From: Solidesulfovibrio carbinoliphilus subsp. oakridgensis
GTDB taxonomy: Bacteria; Desulfobacterota; Desulfovibrionia; Desulfovibrionales; Desulfovibrionaceae
Assembly: GCF_000177215.2 (NCBI RefSeq)
Contig: NZ_CM001368.1
Coordinates: forward strand, 2,803,001-2,867,000
Direction of reading: 5' to 3'
DNA: 64,000 bases
This document shows positions 25,411-34,781 of the stretch, one piece after another. How positions within the stretch are numbered: the first letter of the stretch is position 1; each line of letters opens with the position of its first letter. The position numbers and the translations under genes are program-made. The notes beneath the pieces were generated by a model. It searched no databases. It saw nothing but the letters and a program-made list of their open reading frames with translations, and was not told the DNA's origin.

Positions 25411-25686
25411 ATGACGCCAAGTCTGCATGCGACGGTGTACGGCAAGGTCCAGGGCGTGTACTTTCGGGCCTGGGTCTTCGACCAGGCCAAAAGCCTCGGC
25501 CTCACGGGCTGGGTCAGAAACCTCCGGGAAGGCGCGGTGGAAATCCTGGCCCAGGGTCCGGACGAGGCCCTTGCCGCCCTGAAGGAACGCCTGCCCCAGG
25601 GCTCGCCCCTGTCCCGGGTGGAGTCGGTCGATGCCCGCCTGACCGACCACGACAAGACCTATACGGAGTTTGAAATCCGGGGCTAG
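25411..25686 (+). CDS. acyP: Acylphosphatase
   Basis: 91 aa, the normal family size. The substrate loop GKVQGVYFRAWV carries the catalytic Arg (VYFR), and TGWVRNLREGAVEI contains the catalytic Asn. The enzyme hydrolyses acyl phosphates such as acetyl or carbamoyl phosphate in the cytoplasm. AAGGAGG lies four bases before the ATG. It is probably co-transcribed with radC. Confidence 0.95.
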   Translation: MTPSLHATVYGKVQGVYFRAWVFDQAKSLGLTGWVRNLREGAVEILAQGPDEALAALKERLPQGSPLSRVESVDARLTDHDKTYTEFEIRG

Positions 25687-25839
25687 GGCCCGCCCCCGGC
25701 CTCCGGTTTTTTTTCGCGCGTCCCGGGCCTTTGCCGCACGGCTCGGCGATCCCGGCCGCGCGTCCTTTCCCTGGTAGCGCACCCAACCGCCCCTCCCCCG
25801 GCCTCCGGGGAGCGGATGCGAGAGAGGAGTATGGCAAGC

Positions 25840-28356
25840 ATGGACAACGAGTTCGATCCCAAAAAGACCCCCGAAGACGCCGCCCCGGCCCCCGATGACG
25901 CGCCCGGCGGCAGCGAGGCCCCCATGGCCAGCGAAAGCGAGGACAAAAACCAGCCTGACATTCCCCTCGAGCTGCCGGTCCTGGCCGTGCGCGACATCGT
26001 GGTCTTCAATTACATGATTCTGCCGCTCTTCGTCGGCCGGGACAAATCCGTCCAGGCCGTGGACGCGGCCATAAACGGCTCCCGCTACATCCTCATCCTG
26101 ACCCAGAAGGACGAGAAGGTGGACGAGCCGGGCGAGGACGACCTGCACCGGGTCGGCACGGTCGGCATGATCATGCGCATGCTGAAAATGCCCGACGGCC
26201 GCCTGAAGGTCCTGGTCCAGGGCCTGACCCGGGCCCGGGTCGAGCATTTCATCTCGTCGGACCCCTTCCACCTGGCCAAGGTGGAGATCATCGGCGAGCG
26301 CGAGTCCAAGGAAGTGACCCTGGAACAGGAGGCCATGATGCGGGCCGCCAGGGAACAGAGCGAAAAGATCCTGTCCCTTCGCGGCATGGCTTCGGCCGAC
26401 ATCATGGCTGTTTTAAACAGCGTCAACGAGCCCGGCCGCCTGGCCGATCTGGTGGCCTCCAACCTGCGGATGCGGGTCGAAGAGGCCCAGCGTCTGCTCG
26501 AATGCGAGGACCCCATCGAGCGGCTGCGCCTGGTCAACGAACAGCTGGTCAAGGAAGCGGAAGTCGCGACCATGCAGGCCAAGATCCAGAACATGGCCAA
26601 GGAAGGCATGGACAAGGCCCAAAAGGACTTCTTCCTGCGCGAGCAGATGAAGGCCATCCGCCGGGAACTCGGCGAGGGCGGCGAGGAATCCGACGAGCTC
26701 GAAGAGCTCAAGGAGGCCCTGGACAAGGCCGGCATGCCCAAGGAAGTGAAAAAGGAATCGGACAAGCAGCTCAAACGGCTTGTGTCCATGCACCCCGACT
26801 CGTCCGAGGCCGGCGTCATCCGCACCTACCTCGACTGGCTGGTGGACCTGCCCTGGAAAAAGCTGTCCAAGGACCGCCTCGACATCAAGGAAGCCAAGCG
26901 GATCCTGGACGAGGACCACTTCGACCTGGAAAAGGTCAAGGAGCGCATCCTCGAATACCTGTCCGTCAGAAAGCTCAATCCCGGCATGAAGGGCCCCATC
27001 CTCTGCTTCGTCGGCCCGCCCGGCGTCGGCAAGACCTCCCTTGGCCGGTCCATCGCCCGGGCCCTGGGCCGCAAGTTCGTGCGCATGTCCCTCGGCGGCA
27101 TGCGGGACGAGGCCGAGATCCGCGGCCACCGGCGGACGTACATCGGGTCCATGCCCGGCCGGGTCATCCAGAGCATCAAGCAGGCCGGCACCAGAAACCC
27201 GGTCATCATGCTCGACGAGATCGACAAGGTCGGCTCGGACTTCCGGGGCGACCCGTCCTCGGCCCTCCTTGAGGTCCTCGATCCGGAGCAGAACTTCTCC
27301 TTCTCCGACCACTACCTGAACGTGCCCTTCGACCTGTCCAAGGTCATGTTCATCTGCACGGCCAACATCCTGGACACCATCCCGGCCCCGCTCCTGGACC
27401 GCATGGAACTGATCCGGCTCCCGGGCTACACCGAGCAGGAAAAGATCAAGATCGCGAGGCGTTACATCCTGCCGCGCCAGATCGAGGAAAACGGCCTGGC
27501 CAAAGACGACATGGTCCTCTCCGACCAGGTCCTGGCCCGGATCATCCGCGACTACACCCGCGAGGCCGGGCTTCGAAACCTCGAACGCGAGGTCGGGTCG
27601 GTCGCCCGCAAGGTGGCCCGCAAGAAGGCCGAGGGCGAGAAGCCGCCGTTCCGGGTCACGGCCGCGTCCCTGGAAAAGCTTCTCGGACCGGCCTATTTCA
27701 TGGACGACGAGCGCGAGGCCGAGCTGCCGCCGGGCGTGGCCGTGGGGCTGGCCTGGACGCCGGTCGGCGGGGCCATTCTCCACATCGAGGTGGCCACGCT
27801 TCCGGGCAAGGGCGGCCTGCAGCTCACGGGCAAGCTTGGCGACGTCATGAAGGAATCGGCCCAGGCGGCCCTCACCTACGCCAAGTCCCGGGCCAAGGAA
27901 CTCGGCATCAACCCCGAGATCTTCGAGAAAAACGACATCCACATCCACGTCCCGGCCGGAGCCACGCCCAAGGACGGTCCGTCGGCCGGCGTCACCCTGG
28001 TCACGGCGCTCATTTCCGCCCTGACCAACCAGCGGGTCGGCAGCGACGTGGCCATGACCGGCGAGATCACCCTGCGCGGCCGGGTCCTGCCGGTCGGCGG
28101 CATCAAGGAAAAGGTGCTGGCCGCCGTGGCCGCCGGCATGAAGCGGATCATCATCCCGGCCCAGAACATGAAGGACCTGCGCGACATCCCCCGCGACCTG
28201 CGCGGCCGGGTCAAGGTCTTCCCGGTCGAGCGCATCGACGAGGTCTGGCCGCTGGCCAGCGCCGTGACCCCGGAAAAGGCGGCGGCGGTCGAAAAAAAGA
28301 TTCCGCCCGTCGAACCCGGCGAAAACGGCGAATCCGGGGAGACCGGGAACGCCTAA
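25840..28356 (+). CDS. lon: ATP-dependent protease Lon
   Basis: 838 aa. An acidic 40-residue leader precedes the LAN domain ([23 protein letters not shown]). The AAA+ module has Walker [14 protein letters not shown] and Walker [12 protein letters not shown]. The C-terminal S16 protease domain has catalytic Ser in [15 protein letters not shown] and Lys in [10 protein letters not shown]. It degrades misfolded and regulatory proteins in the cytoplasm. The ATG at 25840 is 10 bases after GGAG; the ATG at 25831 is too close to it. A short acidic tail follows the protease domain. No sigma-32 promoter was identified. Confidence 0.97.
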   Translation: MDNEFDPKKTPEDAAPAPDDAPGGSEAPMASESEDKNQPDIPLELPVLAVRDIVVFNYMILPLFVGRDKSVQAVDAAINGSRYILILTQKDEKVDEPGEDDLHRVGTVGMIMRMLKMPDGRLKVLVQGLTRARVEHFISSDPFHLAKVEIIGERESKEVTLEQEAMMRAAREQSEKILSLRGMASADIMAVLNSVNEPGRLADLVASNLRMRVEEAQRLLECEDPIERLRLVNEQLVKEAEVATMQAKIQNMAKEGMDKAQKDFFLREQMKAIRRELGEGGEESDELEELKEALDKAGMPKEVKKESDKQLKRLVSMHPDSSEAGVIRTYLDWLVDLPWKKLSKDRLDIKEAKRILDEDHFDLEKVKERILEYLSVRKLNPGMKGPILCFVGPPGVGKTSLGRSIARALGRKFVRMSLGGMRDEAEIRGHRRTYIGSMPGRVIQSIKQAGTRNPVIMLDEIDKVGSDFRGDPSSALLEVLDPEQNFSFSDHYLNVPFDLSKVMFICTANILDTIPAPLLDRMELIRLPGYTEQEKIKIARRYILPRQIEENGLAKDDMVLSDQVLARIIRDYTREAGLRNLEREVGSVARKVARKKAEGEKPPFRVTAASLEKLLGPAYFMDDEREAELPPGVAVGLAWTPVGGAILHIEVATLPGKGGLQLTGKLGDVMKESAQAALTYAKSRAKELGINPEIFEKNDIHIHVPAGATPKDGPSAGVTLVTALISALTNQRVGSDVAMTGEITLRGRVLPVGGIKEKVLAAVAAGMKRIIIPAQNMKDLRDIPRDLRGRVKVFPVERIDEVWPLASAVTPEKAAAVEKKIPPVEPGENGESGETGNA

Positions 28357-28379
28357 AACGGCTCCACCATGACAGATGC

Positions 28380-28412
28380 AAAAGGCCGGGACGCTGGTTC
28401 CGGCCTTTTTTT
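28380..28412 (+). terminator. Rho-independent terminator of lon
   Basis: AAAAGGCCGG, a 10-nt loop, and CCGGCC followed by seven T, 24 bases after the lon stop. Confidence 0.9.
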
Positions 28413-28472
28413 CGTCCCGGCTCTCCGCAAAGAGGCAATGGCTTTTCAAGCGGGACTATTGTAAGCCTGGAC

Positions 28473-28500
28473 GGCAGGAGGGGTTCTCTCCCCTCCTGTC
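28473..28500 (+). other. Hairpin in the leader region of nrdJ
   Basis: CAGGAGGGG and CCCCTCCTG form a perfect 9-bp stem with loop TTCTCT, extendable by two more pairs. It lies 100-125 bases before the nrdJ start. There is no T-run, so it is not a clear terminator, and no cobalamin-riboswitch core motif was seen around it. Confidence 0.35.
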
Positions 28501-28599
28501 TGTCTGAGCCGTAACAGCCCTGTATACCAAAACTAATTTTCGCAGCCGCCCCGGGCGGCCGCATCTTTTTCAGACACCGCAAGCGAGGAACCGCCGCCC

Positions 28600-30831
28600 A
28601 TGACCACCCTTCCCCTGCCCGTCGATCTGCCCGAGGCCGCCGTCAACGCCAACGCCCAGGTGGTCCTGGCCAAGCGCTATCTCATGAAGGGGCCGGACGG
28701 AAGCCCGCTCGAGGACGTGCGCGGGCTTTTCTGGCGCGTGGCCGCGGCCATCGCTGCCGAGGAGGCCAAGTACGGCAACTCCCCCTTCGCCCCCGAGGAC
28801 CTGGCCCGCAGGTTCTACGACCTGATGGTCGGCATGCGGTTTCTGCCCAACTCCCCCACCCTCATGAACGCCGGCACGCCCCTTGGCCAGTTGGCCGCCT
28901 GCTTCGTGCTGCCGGTCGGCGATTCCATGGAGGAGATCTTCGACGCCGTGAAGTTCGCGGCCCTGATCCACAAGTCCGGCGGCGGCACCGGCTTCTCCTT
29001 CTCGCGCCTGCGGCCGAAAAAGGCCCGGGTCGGGTCCACGGGCGGCGTGGCCTCGGGACCGGTCTCGTTCATGCGGATTTTCAACACCGCCACCGAACAG
29101 GTCAAGCAGGGCGGCACCAGGCGCGGGGCCAACATGGGCATCCTGCGCGTGGATCACCCGGACATCCTGGAATTTATCACCTGCAAGGAACGCGAAAACG
29201 AGCTGCAAAATTTCAACATCTCGGTGGCGCTCACCGAACGGTTCATGCAGGCCGTGGAAAAAGGCGAGGACTACGACCTGATCGACCCGCGCGACAAGGC
29301 GGTCGTCGGCCGGCAAAGCGCGGCCGACGTCTTCAGCCTCCTCGTCCGCAAGGCCTGGGAATCCGGCGATCCGGGCATCGTCTTCATCGACCGCATCAAC
29401 CGCGACAACCCCACCCCGGCCCTTGGCGAAATCGAGTCCACCAATCCTTGCGGCGAGCAGCCGCTCCTCCCCTACGAGGCCTGCAACCTCGGTTCCGTCA
29501 ATCTGGCCGTGTTCCACGACCCGGCCGCGCCGGACGGCATCGATTGGGCGGGGCTCACCGAGACCGTGCACCTGGCCGTGCGCTTTCTCGACAACGTCAT
29601 CGACGCCTCGCGCTATCCCCTGGACCAGATCACGGACATGGTGCAAGCCAACCGCAAGATCGGCCTGGGGCTCATGGGATTTGCCGACCTGCTCTACCTC
29701 CTGCACATCCCCTACGACAGCACCGAGGCCCTGAAACTGGCCGAAAGGATCATGGATACCATCCAAGGCGAGTCCAAGTCCGCCTCCAAGGCCCTGGCCG
29801 CCGAACGCGGCCCCTTCCCGGCCTACCCGGACTCCATCTTCGGCAAGCGCAACCTCGGCCCCTACAGGAACGCCACCACCACCACCATCGCCCCCACCGG
29901 CACGCTGTCCATCATCGCCGGCTGCTCGTCGGGCATCGAGCCGCTCTTCGCCCTGGCCTTCTCCCGCCATGTCATGGACGGCGAAAAGCTGGTCGAGGCC
30001 AACGTCCATTTCGTCAACGCCATGAAGGAAGCCGGCGCCTACTCCGACAGCCTCATGGAGGAGGTCACGCGCAAGGGCTCCATTGCCCACATCGGCATGC
30101 TGCCGGACGCACTGCGCGAGGTCTTTGTCACGGCCATGGACATCGAACCGGTCTGGCACCTCAAGATGCAGGCCGCCTTCCAGAAGTACACCGACAACGC
30201 CGTGTCCAAGACCGTCAACCTGCCAAACGACGCCACCCAGGACGACATCCGCGAGATCTATCGGCTGGCCTACGAACTGGGCTGCAAGGGCGTCACCGTC
30301 TACCGCGACGGCTGCAAGGCCGGCCAGGTCCTGTGCACCGGCGACGGTGCGACGCCCGCCCCGGCCAAGACCCAAAGCAAGGTCCGCATGCGGCCGGATA
30401 TCGTCCTCGGCTTCACCCAGAAGGTCAAAACGGGCCTCGGCGATCTCTACCTGACCGTCAACGAAATCGACGGCAAGCCCTTCGAGGTCTTTGCCACCAT
30501 CGGCAAGTCCGGCCGGTCCGTGACCGCCAAGGCCGAGGCCATCGGCCGGCTGGTGTCCCTGGCCCTCCGGGCCGGGGTGGAAGTGTCCTCCATCGTCGGC
30601 CAGCTCAAGGGCATCGGCGGCGAGAACCCGGTTTTCCAGAAAAAGGGCCTGCTCCTGTCCATCCCGGACGCCGTGTCCTGGGTGCTCGAAAACCGCTACC
30701 TGCAAGGCCGCAAGATCCAGGACGACACCGGCAACCTCGGCCATCCCCAGTGCCCGGACTGCGGCGGCGAACTGGTCTTCGAGGAAGGCTGCCACGCCTG
30801 CAAGGCCTGCGGCTACACCAAGTGCGGGTAG
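28600..30831 (+). CDS. nrdJ: B12-dependent (class II) ribonucleotide reductase
   Basis: 743 aa. The barrel contains LPNSPTLMNAGTPLGQLAACFVLPV (first redox Cys), HKSGGGTGFSFSRLRP, and the active-site loop NPCGEQPLLPYEACNLGSVNL. A phosphate-binding TIAPTGTLSIIAG loop follows. The C-terminal ~130 residues include a zinc-finger-like end CPDCGGELVFEEGCHACKACGYTKCG, typical of the NrdJ family that uses adenosylcobalamin. It reduces ribonucleotides with or without oxygen and complements the anaerobic nrdD system in this window. An A/G-rich GCGAGGAACC stretch precedes the ATG. Confidence 0.96.
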   Translation: MTTLPLPVDLPEAAVNANAQVVLAKRYLMKGPDGSPLEDVRGLFWRVAAAIAAEEAKYGNSPFAPEDLARRFYDLMVGMRFLPNSPTLMNAGTPLGQLAACFVLPVGDSMEEIFDAVKFAALIHKSGGGTGFSFSRLRPKKARVGSTGGVASGPVSFMRIFNTATEQVKQGGTRRGANMGILRVDHPDILEFITCKERENELQNFNISVALTERFMQAVEKGEDYDLIDPRDKAVVGRQSAADVFSLLVRKAWESGDPGIVFIDRINRDNPTPALGEIESTNPCGEQPLLPYEACNLGSVNLAVFHDPAAPDGIDWAGLTETVHLAVRFLDNVIDASRYPLDQITDMVQANRKIGLGLMGFADLLYLLHIPYDSTEALKLAERIMDTIQGESKSASKALAAERGPFPAYPDSIFGKRNLGPYRNATTTTIAPTGTLSIIAGCSSGIEPLFALAFSRHVMDGEKLVEANVHFVNAMKEAGAYSDSLMEEVTRKGSIAHIGMLPDALREVFVTAMDIEPVWHLKMQAAFQKYTDNAVSKTVNLPNDATQDDIREIYRLAYELGCKGVTVYRDGCKAGQVLCTGDGATPAPAKTQSKVRMRPDIVLGFTQKVKTGLGDLYLTVNEIDGKPFEVFATIGKSGRSVTAKAEAIGRLVSLALRAGVEVSSIVGQLKGIGGENPVFQKKGLLLSIPDAVSWVLENRYLQGRKIQDDTGNLGHPQCPDCGGELVFEEGCHACKACGYTKCG

Positions 30832-30840
30832 TAAAAAGAG

Positions 30841-31036
30841 GAAGATGCCTCCGGCGGCCAGGAGAGGCTCTGCCTCTCCTGGACCTCTCCGCCGGGGGGC
30901 GTCACGCCCCCCGGACCCCCCGAATGGGGGCACGAAACGACAAAGGGCGGTTCTGCCATGGGACCGCCCTTTGTCGTTTCCAGGTCGGGTGGGTCCGGGA
31001 GGGGGTGACCCCCTCCCGGCCGCCGGAGGCATCTTC
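30841..31036. repeat. Dispersed hairpin repeat element, copy 2 (complete)
   Basis: The element has perfect 19-bp inverted ends (GAAGATGCCTCCGGCGGCC at 30841-30859 and its complement at 31018-31036). Inside are a hairpin AGGAGAGG/CCTCTCCT, a second GGGGGGC/GCCCCCC, a long perfect stem around 30933-30980 (arm GAAACGACAAAGGGCGGT) and a last hairpin CCGGGAGGGGG/CCCCCTCCCGG. It lies exactly between the convergent nrdJ and deacetylase genes, and could act as a two-way terminator. Confidence 0.85.
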
Positions 31037-31054
31037 TCTTCTCTCTTCTCCACT

Positions 31055-32371
31055 TCACCCCGTGTAGCTGGCGTAGTTCTTCCCGACGCGGTCGATGAGC
31101 TGCAGATGGCGGAATTCGCCTTTGATCTGCCCGGCTTCGTAGATGCGGTAGGCTTCCTCGACGCATTTTTCGCAGGCGCCGAGGGGCGCTTCCACGCCGA
31201 GGCAGAGGGGATTTCGGGTGGATTCGGTTTCGTAGGTCATAACGCCCCGGCAGTGGTCGCACAGGCGGACGGACTCGGTCTGGTACTCGGTGATGGCGTC
31301 GGTGTCGTAGTAAAGGGTCTTGCGGCGGGTGAACCAGCCATTCACGAGGTCGCCCTTGCCCGGGCCCTTGGGATGGCGGGCCAGCTTCAGGATGTCGCGG
31401 CAGACGTCCTCGATGTAGGCCGTGACCTTGGCCGGCTGGCGGATGGCCTCGGGATCGAAGCCGGGTTCGCGCACGTGGGAGTAGTCGAGGCCGGCCATGG
31501 ACAGGACCAGGCCGAGGTTGACGTAGGGCAGGGCGCCCTGGATGGCGTAGCCGCCTTCGAGGACGGCGATGTCGGCCTGCAGCAGCTCGGTCAGTTGGGC
31601 ATAGCCCTGGGCCGAGAAGGCCATGTCCGTGATGGGGTCGGAGAAGTGGTTGTCCTGGCCGGCGGAATTGACGATGAGATCGGGCTTGAAGTCCTCGATC
31701 AGCGGCATGACGACCTCGCGCATGGCGAAGAGGAACCCTTCGTCCGAGGTGCCGGGGGGGAGCGGCACGTTGACGGTCGCGCCGAGGGCCTGGGGGCCGC
31801 CCTGTTCGGTCGGGTAGCCGGTGCCGGGATAGAGGGTGCGGCCGTCCTGGTGGAGCGAAATGAAAAGGGTGTCCGGGTCGTGCCAGTAGACGTCCTGGGT
31901 GCCGTCGCCGTGGTGGCAGTCGGTGTCCACGACGGCGACGCGAAGGGGTCCGAACCGTTCGCGCAGCCATTCGATCATCACGGCTTCGATGTTGATGTTG
32001 CAAAAGCCGCGCGCCCCGTGGACCACCTTCATGGCATGGTGGCCGGGCGGCCGGACCAGGGCGAAGGCCTTTTGGGAGTCTTTTTCAAGGACCGCCCGGG
32101 CGGCCCGGATGGCCCCGCCGGCCGAAACGAGGTGGGAGGGCGTGGTGACGGCGGCGACTTCGGGGAAGCAGAAGTGGACGCGGGAGACGTCGGCGGCCGT
32201 GGCCAGGTCGGGTTTGAGTTCGCGTATGCCCGCGATGTCGAAGACGCCCTCTTCCCGCAACTGGTCCTGGGTGTAGAGGAGGCGCTCCTGGCGTTCCGGG
32301 TGGGTCGGGGAGATGGCCCAGTCAAAGGCCGGGAAAAAGACGATGCCAAGGCTCCGGCCGGCTTTCAGCAT
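31055..32371 (-). CDS. Histone deacetylase / acetylpolyamine amidohydrolase family
   Basis: 438 aa. The zinc-hydrolase core shows LVRPPGHHA (catalytic His-His), GFCNINIEAVMIEWL, VAVVDTDCHHGDGTQDVYW (zinc ligand Asp/His) and LIVNSAGQDNHFSDP (zinc Asp), then VLEGGYAI. The bacterial enzymes deacetylate acetylpolyamines or small molecules. A ~100-residue C-terminal extension carries two CxxC-like pairs (LCDHCRGV and ACEKCVEE), unusual for the family and possibly zinc-binding. The ATG overlaps the stop of the hydantoinase gene by seven bases, so the two are coupled. Confidence 0.92.
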   Translation of the reverse strand: MLKAGRSLGIVFFPAFDWAISPTHPERQERLLYTQDQLREEGVFDIAGIRELKPDLATAADVSRVHFCFPEVAAVTTPSHLVSAGGAIRAARAVLEKDSQKAFALVRPPGHHAMKVVHGARGFCNINIEAVMIEWLRERFGPLRVAVVDTDCHHGDGTQDVYWHDPDTLFISLHQDGRTLYPGTGYPTEQGGPQALGATVNVPLPPGTSDEGFLFAMREVVMPLIEDFKPDLIVNSAGQDNHFSDPITDMAFSAQGYAQLTELLQADIAVLEGGYAIQGALPYVNLGLVLSMAGLDYSHVREPGFDPEAIRQPAKVTAYIEDVCRDILKLARHPKGPGKGDLVNGWFTRRKTLYYDTDAITEYQTESVRLCDHCRGVMTYETESTRNPLCLGVEAPLGACEKCVEEAYRIYEAGQIKGEFRHLQLIDRVGKNYASYTG

Positions 32372-34047
32372 GACTGGGACACCGCCTTTTTGTAGGCCGA
32401 AAGGATGCCCGGCCGGACCTGGCAGGCCACCCGGATGTTGTGGCCGACCTGGACCTGGCCCTCGACCATGGGAAACGAGGAGAGCTCCACGGTCTCGACC
32501 GGGGCCTCGCCTGGGTCCGCGCCGGTGGCGGAGAGGTAGTCGCGCAGGCGGGTGGCGGCTTCGCCTTCGGCCGCGGCCGGGCTGAAGTTGCCGGCCACGG
32601 ACCGGGCCACGCCCAGAGACGGGATGGTCAGCCGGCCGGTGGCCGTGTCCGCGAAAAGCTCCACCGAGAAGGTCGGCCGGGCCAGGGCCGCGCCGATGGC
32701 GTTGGCCACGGCAAAGCTCTCGGGCACCACCACCTCTTCGGAAAAGGCGTCCTGCAACAGGGCCGAGAGGGCCAGGGCCGGGCCGCCCATGACGTAGACC
32801 CGGGTCGGCTTGACGGTCCTGCCTTCGAGCAGGTCGAAGATGGTGTAGACCGGCCGGTCGTTTATTTCCCGGACAAAGGCCGCCACTTCCGAGCGGATCT
32901 GGTTGACGGCGTTTAAAATGGCGGCGTCGGCCACCTCTTCGGGATCGAAGCCGAAGGGCGCGCCGGCGGCGGCGATGCCTTGGTAGGAGGCGCGCGGGTC
33001 GCCAAGGGCGATGACGTTTTGGATATTGAGGGCATCGACCAGGGTCGGGACCGGGCCGCCAAGGGCCATGGGCGGCCCCAGGCGGCGCGGGCCGACCCGG
33101 ACCGATTCGCGGCTGACGGTCAGGGCCGAGTCGCCGCCGACGCCGATGGACCGGGTGCGCAGGGCCCGGACCAGGGTCGGGCGGCCGGCGATGGCGATGC
33201 CCTCGTTTTCGATCAGCGGGGCCCCGGCGGCAAAGACCGCGATGTCGGTGGTGGTGCCGCCGATGTCGAGGATGACCGAATCCTCGACGATGTCGCACAC
33301 GGCAATGATACCCATGACCGAGGCGGCAGGGCCCGACAGGATGGACTGGACCGGCAGCGACCGGGACACGGTAAGCGGCATGGTGCCGCCGTCGGCCTTG
33401 AGCACGTTGATGATGCCGGGCGCGAGGCCGAGTTCCGTGACCGACTGTTCCACGGCATCGCAAAACCGGTTGTAGATGCGCCACACCGCACTGTTGCAGT
33501 AGGCCGTGGCGATGCGCCGGCCAAAGCCCAGGCGGCCGGAAAAGGCGTGGCCGAGCGACACGCAGTCCGAGCGGCCGGCGAGCAGGGCGGCCAGGGCCAT
33601 CTCCTGGTCCGGGTGGCGGGTGGAGAATTTGGTGACCGCCGCATGGACCCGGACTCCGGCCTCGTGGCAGGCGGCCACGGCGGCCCGGGCCGCGTCGGCG
33701 TCCAGGGGGGCGGTTTCCCGGCCCCGGTGGTCGATGGCCCCGGGCAGGACGAAATAGTGGTCCCCGATCCGGTAGGCCTCGGGGTCGATGCCAGGGCCCC
33801 CGGAGACGAGGACGCCGACCGGGTCGGCCGTGCCCTCGATGATGGCGTTGGTGGAAAGGGTGGTGGACAGGTTTAAGCGGGCCACGCCGCCGGGCCCGGC
33901 CACGGCCACGATGCTCGAGAGGACCTCGCGGATGGAGGCGAGCAGGTCGTCGTGGTTGGTGCGCAGCTTGGCGCAGGCCACAACGCCGTCCCGGCCGATC
34001 AGGACCGCGTCCGTATGGGTGCCGCCGACGTCGATGCCAAGAAGCAT
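32365..34047 (-). CDS. Hydantoinase/oxoprolinase family protein
   Basis: 560 aa. The N-terminal ASKHA-fold nucleotide-binding part begins MLLGIDVGGTHTDAVLIGRDG and the second phosphate loop is VILDIGGTTTDIAVF. The residues between, STTLSTNAIIEGTADPVGVLVSGG, are typical of HyuA-like subunits. These enzymes open hydantoin, oxoproline or related cyclic amides, or carboxylate ketones, using ATP, usually with a HyuB-type partner. No such partner is here. Coupled by overlap to the deacetylase, hinting at a shared acylated or cyclic amide substrate. AGGGG precedes the ATG. Confidence 0.9.
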   Translation of the reverse strand: MLLGIDVGGTHTDAVLIGRDGVVACAKLRTNHDDLLASIREVLSSIVAVAGPGGVARLNLSTTLSTNAIIEGTADPVGVLVSGGPGIDPEAYRIGDHYFVLPGAIDHRGRETAPLDADAARAAVAACHEAGVRVHAAVTKFSTRHPDQEMALAALLAGRSDCVSLGHAFSGRLGFGRRIATAYCNSAVWRIYNRFCDAVEQSVTELGLAPGIINVLKADGGTMPLTVSRSLPVQSILSGPAASVMGIIAVCDIVEDSVILDIGGTTTDIAVFAAGAPLIENEGIAIAGRPTLVRALRTRSIGVGGDSALTVSRESVRVGPRRLGPPMALGGPVPTLVDALNIQNVIALGDPRASYQGIAAAGAPFGFDPEEVADAAILNAVNQIRSEVAAFVREINDRPVYTIFDLLEGRTVKPTRVYVMGGPALALSALLQDAFSEEVVVPESFAVANAIGAALARPTFSVELFADTATGRLTIPSLGVARSVAGNFSPAAAEGEAATRLRDYLSATGADPGEAPVETVELSSFPMVEGQVQVGHNIRVACQVRPGILSAYKKAVSQSC

Positions 34048-34172
34048 TCAAAACCCCTAGCATCATGTACGGCCGGCGTCGAGACGTGGCAGCCGGGGAA
34101 GCCTGCGAGACGATCCCGTCCGCGAACCGCACCGCCAGGGCGGGAACGCTTTTGGGCCGGGAGGCGCCGGGT

Positions 34173-34634
34173 TCAACCCCGCCGGTAGCGCCCCATGAGG
34201 GTGGCCGCGGCCAGGATGTGGTCCTTGGCCGCCCGCAGCAGGTCGGCCTTGGTGGCGCCGGGGGCGAGGTTGAGCAGGGCGTCCAGGGCGTAGAGCGTGA
34301 AGTAGTAGCGGTGGGTGCCGCGCGGCGGGCAGGGGCCGCCGTAGCCGAGGCGCCCCCAGCTGTTGCGGCCGGCCAGGCTCCCGTCCGGATACCGCTCGGC
34401 CCCGTGCAGGCCTTCGGGCAGGCCCGGGGTGCCGGGAGAGAGGTTATAGAGCACGAAGTGGTCCCAGACCCCGGCCGGGGCGTCGGGGTCGTCGCAGACC
34501 ACGGCCAGGCTGGCCGTGCCGGCCGGGATGCCGGAAAAAACGAGCGGCGGCGACAGGTCGGCCCCGTCGCAGGTGTGGCGCTTGGGGATGTCGCCTTCGT
34601 GGGCAAAGGCCGGCGACGTCAGGGTCATGGCCAT
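34173..34634 (-). CDS. YbhB/YbcL family PEBP-like protein
   Basis: 153 aa. Typical Raf-kinase-inhibitor-like motifs: HTCDGADLSPPLVFSGIPAGTASLAVVCDDPDAPAG, WDHFVLYNLSP, GGPCPPRGTHRYYFTLYALD. The prokaryotic members are small cytoplasmic or periplasmic proteins of uncertain role; no signal peptide is seen here. GGAGG lies five bases before the ATG at 34634. A second in-frame ATG is six bases later. Confidence 0.94.
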   Translation of the reverse strand: MAMTLTSPAFAHEGDIPKRHTCDGADLSPPLVFSGIPAGTASLAVVCDDPDAPAGVWDHFVLYNLSPGTPGLPEGLHGAERYPDGSLAGRNSWGRLGYGGPCPPRGTHRYYFTLYALDALLNLAPGATKADLLRAAKDHILAAATLMGRYRRG

Positions 34635-34717
34635 GCGAGCCTCCTCGGACCGCGATGCGGCCGGTCCGTGCCGCGTAAGGCACCCTGTTGCGGTGGCCGG
34701 CTTCCTCCCCTGCGGGG

Positions 34718-34742
34718 AGCCGGGGGAAGGCATCCCCCGGCT
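34718..34742 (-). terminator. Hairpin after the aldolase gene
   Basis: AGCCGGGGG and CCCCCGGCT form a 9-bp perfect stem with a 7-base loop, 40 bases beyond the aldolase stop. Just before it on the minus strand is CGGGGC-TTTTTT-GCCCCG. Together they probably end the aldolase transcript. Confidence 0.45.
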
Positions 34743-34781
34743 GGGAGGCGAGGCGGGGCAAAAAAGCCCCGGCCGGCCCGG

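Noticed and set aside
23493-25655. 720-residue minus-strand open frame opposite holA and radC
   Set aside because: Antisense shadow of three well-recognised genes.
28413-28599. Cobalamin riboswitch before nrdJ
   Set aside because: No B12-box-like motif or suitable set of stems was seen in the gap.
28570-31053. 827-residue minus-strand open frame opposite nrdJ
   Set aside because: Antisense shadow; the opposite strand has complete NrdJ motifs.
31055-34606. 1183-residue open frame on the minus strand
   Set aside because: Its first part is a shadow of the hydantoinase gene with Arg/Pro/Gly-rich nonsense; only the deacetylase from 32371 onward is real.
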